Assembly (NCBI GenBank): GCA_023212695.1
Contig: JALCCG010000269.1
Span: 1-28,353, forward strand
Direction: 5' to 3'
Origin: Sporisorium sorghi
Taxonomy: Eukaryota > Basidiomycota > Ustilaginomycetes > Ustilaginales > Ustilaginaceae
DNA: 28,353 bases
Positions 9,394 to 17,074 of the stretch are shown one piece after another. A program made the translations under genes and the position numbers. Positions within the stretch are counted from its first letter, which is position 1; each line of letters begins with the position of its first letter. The notes beneath the pieces were generated by a model. The model was not told the DNA's origin. It made no database searches and was given only the letters and a program-made list of their open reading frames with translations.

Positions 9394-11253
9394 ATGCTCG
9401 CTCCAAAAAGCACACACAAGCGGAAACGCAGCTCGGCTCGATCCGACAAGGCACGGAAGCTTGGGCCTGCGAGATGGATCGTCAACCTCTTGCCCTCCGA
9501 CTCTAGCACATCACCGTTGGAAAGCGGTGCAGAATCGCACTCACACGCCCATGCGGAACCGTCCCGAGATCGACGTCTGGATCGACTCGTCGACGCACAT
9601 CCTTTCAATCGCTCGCTCGAGCTCATCCTGCCGCTGGTCACGGAAGCAAGTGACGAATCAGCCGACAGCAGCGCAGAGCTTCCACCTCTCGTCCGCTCTC
9701 TCATCGCTAAAGTGGAGCAGATTGCCTCATCACACAGGTCATACAGAGCCCGCATTCCTCTCAGCCTGCTCCTGGATCCTATCTTTGTTACTGCATACAT
9801 AAGGACTGGATCGCTGATAGCGCTTAGCGATGTCGCGGGCGCACCGGGCTTGTCTCCGCATCTCGACGATTCGGTCTGCATCGATGGTCAGGGCACGCTC
9901 GTGCTCTCGCTCTGCAAGGACACGTATCAGACACTCGGTCTGACGGGAAGGGCGAGCCACTTTTCACGTCTGGCATCCGGACGAGCTGCTGATCGCACAA
10001 GCGGCCCGGACTCGCGCTTTATCGTCGAACTTCCGCTGCTCTCCCCTAGCTTTGTACCGGGTAAGAAGGGGTATCAGCAAGCACTCGAACGACTTCGCCA
10101 GTGGGACCGCTCACGAACTCAGGCGTTGACTACGGAGCAGACTATGGCGCAGTCGCATGCGTCGTCCAAGATGGCATCGTCCATCCAAGCTGCTGATCCT
10201 GTGACGAGCGAACACGCGACGTGGGACATGCTCTTCGTCTGGTCGCCGAGTAGAGCAACGGCTGAGGCGATCGCAGCTTCAAGCTCATCGTCCTCGTTAT
10301 CCGGCTCGATCGACGAGATTCGGTTTCCAGAAGAGCTTGTGCGACCAGAGGACGTCGAGTGTCTGACGCTGCCACCATGCGATCCCATTGTCACGGACTC
10401 GGTGTGGGTTCCAGCGCTCCACGATCCTGCGCAGCACCCTTTGGCCAGCACCTGGCGAGAAAACCAGCGGCACTTCACCGATCTCGAGCCGCGGTCTGAT
10501 GACCCTGCAACGACGACATGGTCGACTTTCCAAGACGGACTTCAGGAGGCAGTCGAGTGGGCCGGACTGGCCTCTCTCGGGGCGACGCCAATCCGTACAT
10601 TCACCAGACCCGATGCGACGTGCGTCTACAGCCCGCCATCTCCCTCACAGCCAGGCAGGATCGTCAAGCTCGGCTGGTCAGGGACGAGCGCACAACCGCT
10701 GCTTCTCAGTCCACTTTTCATCTCTCAGATCGCCGCAGAAGTGGATCGCCTCGTTGCCGAGTCGTCGAGAAAGGTGCCCTCCAATCGAGCGACCGAAAAG
10801 GCGCAGTGGGCGACGCTATCGTGCTCTGGCTTTCCCCACGCGCCTCTGACGTGGCGAGCTAAGGTGCCGTACAGCTCTCTGTACGGAGCCAAGGAGCTGC
10901 CCGACAACAAGACAAGCCTTGCAGCAACAGCAACAGCGGCAGCACAGGCCGCCACTGAGGACGTCTCCATGACCGATGCGTCTTCTTCTGACGACGAAGA
11001 AGAAGACGCGGATAGCGACTCGTCGCTGGACATGGATGGGCTTCGCGCGCCCAAGCGAAAGACAAAGAAGCGTTCCAAACGCAGCATTGGCAAGAATCAG
11101 ACCGAACACACCTTTACTCCTGCCACGGGAGAGACGGGTTGGATCTCGTTCTCTCTCGGCGCTTCTAGGCCCAGATCAGACGCGAAGCAAGCAGCACCGC
11201 GGTCTGGACGATGGGTGTTTGTCGAGCTGATCGGCACAGACACCCGCTCGTGA
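9394..11253 (+). CDS. rpp40: RNase P/MRP protein subunit RPP40-like
   Basis: 619-aa protein from the first in-frame ATG. It carries the RPP40 core: an IPLSLLL segment, then GTLVLSLCKDTYQTLGLTGR (about residues 168-187), close to the human pattern of G-T-L-L-L-x-L-x-K-D-T-Y-E-x-L-G-L-x-G-R; a following RFIVELPLL strand; a WDMLFVW segment around 280, matching the human FDFLLAW region; and ATLSCSGFPHAPLTW near 473-487, matching the family's VTLSVQGFxDSPVSW. RPP40 is a protein subunit of nuclear RNase P and RNase MRP, which process pre-tRNA 5' ends and pre-rRNA. The fungal copy is much longer than human RPP40 (363 aa) because of Ser/Ala-rich inserts and an acidic tract (about 528-548) followed by a Lys/Arg-rich patch (about 551-565) that may be a nuclear or nucleolar signal. 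The C-terminal strands (GWISFSLGA, RWVFVELIG) resume after that insert. It converges on RPB7. Confidence 0.85.
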   Translation: MLAPKSTHKRKRSSARSDKARKLGPARWIVNLLPSDSSTSPLESGAESHSHAHAEPSRDRRLDRLVDAHPFNRSLELILPLVTEASDESADSSAELPPLVRSLIAKVEQIASSHRSYRARIPLSLLLDPIFVTAYIRTGSLIALSDVAGAPGLSPHLDDSVCIDGQGTLVLSLCKDTYQTLGLTGRASHFSRLASGRAADRTSGPDSRFIVELPLLSPSFVPGKKGYQQALERLRQWDRSRTQALTTEQTMAQSHASSKMASSIQAADPVTSEHATWDMLFVWSPSRATAEAIAASSSSSSLSGSIDEIRFPEELVRPEDVECLTLPPCDPIVTDSVWVPALHDPAQHPLASTWRENQRHFTDLEPRSDDPATTTWSTFQDGLQEAVEWAGLASLGATPIRTFTRPDATCVYSPPSPSQPGRIVKLGWSGTSAQPLLLSPLFISQIAAEVDRLVAESSRKVPSNRATEKAQWATLSCSGFPHAPLTWRAKVPYSSLYGAKELPDNKTSLAATATAAAQAATEDVSMTDASSSDDEEEDADSDSSLDMDGLRAPKRKTKKRSKRSIGKNQTEHTFTPATGETGWISFSLGASRPRSDAKQAAPRSGRWVFVELIGTDTRS

Positions 11254-11381
11254 TTGCAGTAATCCAAACTTCTGTCAAAGCACCGTTATATGAGAAAAAG
11301 ATGTTGACAAGACGTGACTGAACCGCGTTGACGATCGTGAAAGAGCTCTGAGCTGAGCACTACGACCGTTCGGCCGCCTCG
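11254..11381. other. Short convergent 3' region between RPP40 and RPB7
   Basis: 128 bases between two stop codons on opposite strands. The two transcripts' 3' ends must lie in or overlap across this space. No clear hairpin terminator is expected for RNA polymerase II genes and none is seen. Confidence 0.5.
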
Positions 11382-11894
11382 TCAATCAAACGGCCCCAGA
11401 TAGTCCTCCTTCATAGTCCCGATCGCAAAGATCTCGTTTGCATCCACCCTGGTACCCACAATCTTGATCCTGACCTTCCTGCCCTTGACCAGCCTGTCCG
11501 AGGCGCTGACGAACTCCGGGGGGTTGCTCTCGGGCTGGAACCTGTACTCGATCGGTATCAAGTGCGATGAGACAAAGATGTTGAGCGGGCCGACTTCGGC
11601 GAAGAAGCCCATCTTGTTGACATTTGTGATCTTGGCGTCCATGACTTCGCCTTTGAACGGCTTGAGGACGACAGCTTGGTAGGTCGAGTTGAACTCGGCG
11701 AGACCGGAGCCGGGGATCACGCGCCCTTGCCCGACATCGACCATGCCGATCACTTTGATGATGTAGCCGTGCTTGCCTGTGCACGTTCCTTCAACGTCAT
11801 CGCGGAGCTTTTGGTTGAGGAACTCGACCATCGATGGCCCGAAGTAGGAGGGGTGCAGCTCCGTCTTGTGCGTGAGGTTTTTGAGGAAGAACAT
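11382..11894 (-). CDS. rpb7: DNA-directed RNA polymerase II subunit RPB7
   Basis: 170-aa protein, essentially the family's standard length (171 in yeast). It begins MFFLKNL like yeast MFFIKDL and includes [10 protein letters not shown], the [12 protein letters not shown] strand, the [24 protein letters not shown] block of the N-terminal tip domain, and the C-terminal S1/OB domain (about 80-170) ending in the characteristic KEDYLGPFD, compared with KEDYLG-AI in yeast. RPB7 pairs with RPB4 to form the stalk of RNA polymerase II, contacts nascent RNA and helps initiation. No internal intron is needed. It is divergent from RTF2 and convergent with RPP40. Confidence 0.97.
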   Translation of the reverse strand: MFFLKNLTHKTELHPSYFGPSMVEFLNQKLRDDVEGTCTGKHGYIIKVIGMVDVGQGRVIPGSGLAEFNSTYQAVVLKPFKGEVMDAKITNVNKMGFFAEVGPLNIFVSSHLIPIEYRFQPESNPPEFVSASDRLVKGRKVRIKIVGTRVDANEIFAIGTMKEDYLGPFD

Positions 11895-12675
11895 GCTGGG
11901 CGAGGAGGTGCTGCGGTGGGAGGAGGTGGAGGAATGCTGCTGTGAGTGCCGATGAAGCGGAAGGGCCGATGCGACAGATCACCTGAGAGCTGAGAAGGCT
12001 TTGGTGTCAAGATTGCCTTCTGGCTTTGCTCCGACGGACAGGTGACAACGCTGCGGCTGATGCGCAAGTGACTGTCTCGCTTGGCTCGCCCGAGTGCCTT
12101 AGCGAAAGTTCCTAGCAGCACTTTGCCCTTCGAAGCTGCGTGCTTTGCCGCTTTTCCCTTGTCGCAGTCAAGGAATCTCCGATGTGCTCGACTGCGTCCC
12201 GAAGAAGATGCGATCCAAAGCCAACGCAAGGCGCAGATGGTCTCGCGGTCTTATGTCCGACAGGCGGATCAGCCGACGAGATGCGCAAGACGTCGCGATC
12301 AACGAGCGTCAAGCAGAGCGGGATGATGAGTGTAGCACCGCCAAGTGCTGCAAGTGGCGAGCTGGGGTTGATGGTGAGGAAGACAAGGTGGATCGAGAAG
12401 GAAGATAGGGTGATTGATGCGCGATGGGAGCGACATTTCTCCACTGCCAAATTGGCAAGGCGTCCGGTCACGTGTCGCTCCAATTTTGGAAGCTCTTCCG
12501 CCCTGCTTCGACTTGAACCCTGAAGTCTTGCCTTCCTCTCTTCTCTCGACAACGTTCTCGACCTCAACCCTCCGCCACTGTGCACTCGATTGCTTCCCGC
12601 GGACCCTCTGCAATACACGTTCACTTCGAAGCTCCTTCACAGCAAGTCGAAGCGTCAAAAGGCCCCAGAGTCACA
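11895..12675. promoter_or_regulatory. Divergent promoter region between RPB7 and RTF2
   Basis: 781 bases between two start codons pointing away from each other. Both promoters and leaders should lie here. Several frames are open on both strands but their translations resemble nothing and overlap each other, so I call none. The last 150 bases before RTF2 are C/T-rich, like other leaders in the window. Confidence 0.55.
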
Positions 12676-13595
12676 ATGGTAAGTGCAATGAGCCACACGA
12701 CACTCTCCAACATCTCGTCACTGACCACCCTTGACGCCTTTCTCTCTCTCTCTCTCCTCTGCAGGGCAACGACGGCGGCTCGATCGCCAAGCGTGACGAG
12801 CTGGTGCGCACCAAAGCCACTTCCGAAAAGATTGACCCAGAGCTGCTCCGCCAGTCCCTCTGGACGGTCTGCGCCCTCTCCCGCCGACCCCTCGACCCAC
12901 CAGTTGCATCCGACGCGCTCGGGCGGCTGTACAACAAGGACTCGATCGTTCAACACCTGCTCCAGCGCAGCTCCACCGAACCGTCCCATGCCGCATCAGA
13001 CCCGATCGCGCACATCCGCGGGCTCCGGGACATCACCGAACTCAACCTCACGCGCAATACACTCTACCGCGCGCCCTCGCCCACAACGCCCGTGAGCGAG
13101 CAGCACTCGGTGTACCCGTTCATGTGCCCGCTGTCGTCGCGGCAGATGGACGGCACGCAGCGCTTCGTGTACATCGCGGGCTGCGGGTGCGCGATGAGCG
13201 CCACGGGGCTGCGCGCGACCGTCGCTGCGTCGGAGGCGAGTGACGCGGACAGGCCGGACGACAGGCCGTGTCCCGTCTGTGGCAAGTTTTTCAACGCGGC
13301 GGGGTTGGCGAAGGGGAAGCAGCCAGAGGTGGGTGGGAGCGTGGTGACGATCAACCCGGGCGAGGCGGAGGAGGCGGCGATGCGCGAGGCGATGGACCGG
13401 GCGCGTGCTGAACAGGCGGCGAGGAAGAAAGCTAAGGCAAGGACGGCGGAGGTGGTGGTGGAGAAGGAGAAGGCTCAAGATGGAGACAAGGACGAAGATA
13501 GAGCGGAGAGGAAGCGCAGAAAGGCGGAGAGGAAGGCGGAGAAGAGCGCAAGGATAGCCGCGCTCACTGCGGAGCTCGCTGCTGAGCAGTCGTGA
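12676..13595 (+). CDS. rtf2: Replication termination factor 2 (RTF2) family protein; ATG-only first exon
   Basis: Join of 12676-12678 and 12765-13595, 277 aa. The first exon contributes only the ATG; it is followed directly by GTAAGT, and the CTCTGCAG acceptor joins to GGC AAC GAC GGC GGC, giving MGNDGGSIAKRDELV, the near-invariant RTF2 N-terminus. Two RING-like zinc segments follow: one around residues 34-70 (WTVCALSRRPLDPP...LYNKDSIVQHLL) and one at about 118-175 (YPFMCPLSSRQMDG, then CGCAMS and CPVCGKFF). The C-terminal third is a Lys/Glu/Arg-rich helix. RTF2 was defined in fission yeast as needed for efficient fork arrest at the RTS1 barrier, and family members also act at stalled forks and in splicing. 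Without the ATG exon no good start codon exists before residue 14 or so, so the splice decides the start. The two convergent 3' ends with the COX9-like gene are 491 bases apart. Confidence 0.93.
12679..12764 (+). other. Intron directly after the RTF2 start codon
   Basis: 86 nt from GTAAGT (12679) to CTCTGCAG (12764), with a CT-rich polypyrimidine run of about 20 nt before the acceptor and a CTGAC branch-like motif at 12721. Removal joins ATG to GGC and yields the conserved MGNDGG start. Confidence 0.93.
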
Positions 13596-14086
13596 GACGG
13601 TCACAATGGCGGGTCAGAAGATGGACTGCTCTCATCCAATACCCGAGAGGCGGCAAGCGTGGACGATTGCTGTCAACGTCAGCGACCTCCCAACATTGTT
13701 GAGAGAGGCAAGGCTGCCTCGCCTGGCTCTCGCTTTTCCTGCTATCCCAACGTCCACTGTATTTGTATCCTTCACTTCGAACCAATCCATGCAAAGATAG
13801 CCTGTTCTCCTCCCACTCCCGCTCGCCTTGCGCCGTTGCTGTGCCAGAAAGCATTCAAGAATCTTCTCACCGCTACTCGTCGTGAACGTGGCGAACGAAC
13901 CAAGTGTCAAACGAACGGCAGTCGGTCGAATGCACACCGAACCGAGAGTTGAGTTTCAAAAACGTCTTGATGCGGATTGCAACGACAGAGCAGATGACAC
14001 GTTGATCATGATGAGTCGTGTCACGCGGACGTATCGTTATCTTTCGCCAAGGCGGATTGGTATTTGTCGAATGATGCGAAAGAGAT
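13596..14086. other. Convergent 3' region between RTF2 and the COX9-like gene
   Basis: 491 bases between opposing stop codons. Open frames in it have no recognisable product and are not called. No RNA gene is seen. Confidence 0.5.
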
Positions 14087-14401
14087 TTACTCGGATCGCT
14101 CGGCCTGGAGCTTGGCGTAGAAGGCGTCTCGGCGCGACACCGAGGGGACGTGGACGCCGTACCTATTACGACGAAGGGAGAGAAAGAGATGACGAGATCA
14201 AGATCGCAATCAGAAGTCAGAATGCGAGCCTACGACGGTTGGAAAGGACCGTAATTTGCGCCTGTTGGGTGAGGTGCTGTGCAATGGTACTCACCAGTAG
14301 CCGTAGCCAATGGCAGTGCCACCGCCGAGCGCGACGGTGAGATCGAGGATGAGTCGCTTGCGCAACTTTCCGGTGATAGCGGGGATGGTTCCGACGGGCA
14401 T
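14087..14401 (-). CDS. cox9: Cytochrome c oxidase subunit VIIa/COX9-like; two short exons
   Basis: Join of 14401-14295 and 14162-14087 on the minus strand, 60 aa. Exon 1 encodes MPVGTIPAITGKLRKRLILD followed by a Gly-rich hydrophobic segment ending GYGYW; exon 2 supplies YGVHVPSVSRRDAFYAKLQA and ends RSE. Compared with yeast Cox9 (59 aa), the order is the same: a short PITG-like start, a KRR/RKR basic patch, one membrane helix, then W-x-G-x-H, a KREKFY/RRDAFY motif and a charged helix. The protein would be a single-pass inner-membrane subunit of respiratory complex IV. The codon for Trp36 is split TG|G by the intron (donor GTGAGT, acceptor AATAG). An in-frame TGA five codons upstream supports the chosen ATG. 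The ATG itself is preceded by GCCGCACAG, which resembles a splice acceptor, so a 5'-leader intron is possible. Confidence 0.88.
14163..14294 (-). other. Intron of the COX9-like gene
   Basis: 132 nt on the minus strand, donor GTGAGT (14294-14289) and acceptor AATAG (ending 14163). Splicing completes a Trp codon and joins the membrane helix to the W-Y-G-x-H motif expected right after it. Confidence 0.88.
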
Positions 14402-14782
14402 CTGTGCGGCGAGTCAAGAGAAGTGTCGATGGTCAGTATACCTTAACGATGCGGTTGCGACAGAGTCCGAATCCCCTTTGTATGTCGTGGCTGACTGTTG
14501 GTGCTGCGTGGTCGAACGAGATACACACTGTGATGAAAGGTTCTTTCTCGAAGTAGGGCAAGAGAGGTTCAAGAAGGTGATGGTGAAAGGGCAGCGTCGA
14601 TGTGATTAGATCGTGTTGGCGTTGTTCTGAGTGACGAGCGATTGAACCTTCTCTCGGCCTGAAATCGTCGAAACGGACCCGAAAGCGGTTTTGCGCTGCT
14701 GCTGCTCTGCGATTTCAAATTTCGCCCGATTTCAACCAGTGCCTGTCTGACTGGCAGAAGGCATGAGAGAGATCGGGATTAT

Positions 14783-14822
14783 GATTTTTTTATTTTTTAT
14801 TTATTTATTTTTTTTTTTTTTT
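14783..14822. repeat. T-rich tract
   Basis: Forty bases of nearly pure T with scattered A, ending in an uninterrupted T run. Simple sequence in a divergent promoter region; such tracts often exclude nucleosomes, but no function can be read directly. Confidence 0.8.
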
Positions 14823-15366
14823 CGCGAATTTCCGCTTCGTTCCGTTGCAGCCAAGTCTAACACTCTGTCAAAAATCCAACTGTCGGCCGTGAAGACTGCA
14901 GAAGGCCCTCTCAACTGCTGCCGATCCATGCAGCTGCCGCTCTCGAATACAGACCCCACAGGACTGCAGGAGCAACATTGACCTGCCATCAGCACAGAAG
15001 TGGGTGAGAAGCGATAGGCGTCCAACGCATCCCCAGAAGAGCATCTAAACAGGGTCGAAGGGTCGCAATCGCGGCGTGATTGGGGTGTCATCGTGCGTGT
15101 TGACCGAAAAAGGGCGGGCGAGCGGTCTTTCTCGAGATCGGAAGCACAGCTCCGCGCCAGTGTGGGAGTGTTGCAGCGATTCGTGATTTTGATTGAGACG
15201 GCCTCGCACGGTCATGTTTGAGAACGCTCGACTCGATTTTCCTCCACAGCCGTGCAGTGCGTGTGACTGTTGTGACTGACTGCTGCTGCTCGGCTGCTCT
15301 GCTGCCGTGTCAGCCTTGGGTCGGGCTATCTCTTTGAGCCCTGTTCGAAGCTCCAAAGCGGCGCGG

Positions 15367-15413
15367 TGTTCTCTCTGCCCTTTCTCTCTCCACACGCACA
15401 CCCACTCTGACTG

Positions 15414-15444
<31 letters not shown>

Positions 15445-15446
15445 GT
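15367..15446 (+). repeat. Left copy of duplicated block flanking the N gap
   Basis: 80 bases beginning TGTTCTCTCTGCCC, passing through CACACGCACACCCACTCTGA and ending in a CT run plus GT. The right copy at 15544-15625 has the same sequence except for one more CT unit. The copies directly abut the N run. Confidence 0.9.
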
Positions 15447-15543
15447 NNNNNNNNNNNNNNNNNNNNNNNNNNNNNNNNNNNNNNNNNNNNNNNNNNNNNN
15501 NNNNNNNNNNNNNNNNNNNNNNNNNNNNNNNNNNNNNNNNNNN
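15447..15543. other. Assembly gap (97 N)
   Basis: A run of 97 undetermined bases between two near-identical copies of the same CT-rich block. The gap is in the noncoding region upstream of SLA1 and does not break a gene. Confidence 0.99.
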
Positions 15544-15590
15544 TGTTCTCTCTGCCCTTTCTCTCTCCACACGCACACCCACTCTGACTG

Positions 15591-15625
<35 letters not shown>
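15544..15625 (+). repeat. Right copy of duplicated block flanking the N gap
   Basis: 82 bases matching the left copy base for base apart from an extra CT unit in the microsatellite. It continues into unique sequence (CGGCCTCTTGC). Confidence 0.9.
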
Positions 15626-15627
<2 letters not shown>

Positions 15628-15931
15628 GCCTCTTGCTTTGCCTTTTCCCCCTGATCCGCAGCCGAGTCCATCCTCAATCAGTGCACATTTTGCCGACTGT
15701 TCCTTCTCTCCGCTTCTCCCTCACCATCACCACTAACTTGATCCACCCCGATCTCCTATCATCGCTCACACTCGGAGAACATTGGTGGATCTTTGATACA
15801 GCCCGGGCTTAGTTGTGCACGGACACTCGCAAACGGATCATCCAGGCGGATCTCCAACTCGACCAGGCTATCACCACCACCACACTTCACTCTGTCGTTC
15901 TTCCGTTTGGCGAGCGAAATAGCAGCCCGCC

Positions 15932-17040
15932 ATGGCGTACGTAGCGCTGTGCAAGGCGCTCTACGATTACGTAGCCCAAGCCGAGGACGAACTCAACCTC
16001 ACCGAGGATGATTACCTCTACATCCTCGAGTCCGACGATCCAGAGTGGTGGAAGGCCAAACTGCGTCGTCTCAACGAGGACGGCACTCCCATCCAGGATG
16101 ATCCCGACGAGGGCACCGTCGGTCTCGTGCCCGCCAACTACGTCGAGGAGGCCGAACCCATCCGCTTGAGCCGCGCCCTCTACGATTACGAGGCGCAGAC
16201 CGACGACGAGCTCTCCATGGCAGAAGACGAGCTGCTCCGCGTCTACGAGTCTGACGGCGTCTGGCTGCTAGTCAAGAAGCAGGGCCAAGATCCACTCAGC
16301 GGCGGCGAAGGAAGGCTCGGCTATGTGCCTGCCAACTACGTCGACGAAGCCGAGGCGGTCGACACGGGGGCCGCGCCCATCGTCGAGGATGAGTATGCAG
16401 CAGCCGACGAAGACGACGACGAAGATGATGATGCCGACGTCACCGCCTCTAGCGCAGCCATCCCCCAAATCCAGCTTCCACAGACCGCACACATCGGCAA
16501 GGGCGACGAGATCAAGATGTGGCCAGTTTCGGCGCTCGACAGCAAGAAGAAGAAAAAGAAGGGTACCCTCGGCATCGGCAACGCCTCGCTCTTCTTTGCC
16601 TCCGAAAGCGACAAGACCCCCGTCAAAAAGATCAGCGTCCTTCATATTGTCAGCCACTCGCTCGAAAAGGGAAAGACGCTCCACCTTGAACTCTCGCCCG
16701 AAGCAGGTCTGTCTGAGTCGACACTCGACTTCCACACTGGCTCCAAGGATGCTGCCAACGACATTGTCAAGAAGATCGAAGCAAGCAAGGCCAATGCAGA
16801 GTCCGCTTCCGCATCCGCATCTGCATCCGCTGCTGCTGTGCCTGCCTCTCCCGCGGCTCCACCTGCGCCTGCTGTTTCGACCGGTTCAGTGCCACTGCCA
16901 CCTCCCCCCCCGCCTGCGCCACCTGCTGCACCTGCTGCCCCCGCCGCAACGCTGCCACCGCCCACACGCAGCGCAAGCGCAACTCTACCTCCACCGGTGC
17001 GCAAGACCGTCTCTTTCCAGTCGCAGCAGGCCGCCTCTCC

Positions 17041-17074
<34 letters not shown>

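Larger units (their letters stand above)
14402..15931. promoter_or_regulatory. Divergent promoter region between the COX9-like gene and SLA1
   Basis: 1.5 kb between two starts facing away from each other. It contains an AT-rich T-tract (14783-14822), a CT-rich duplicated block around an N gap (15367-15625) and a C/T-rich leader before SLA1. No gene is convincing in either strand. Confidence 0.6.

Noticed and set aside
13828..14340. 170-codon plus-strand frame overlapping the COX9-like gene
   Set aside because: Its sequence is Arg-rich and resembles nothing, whereas the minus strand there encodes a recognisable complex IV subunit with proper splice sites.
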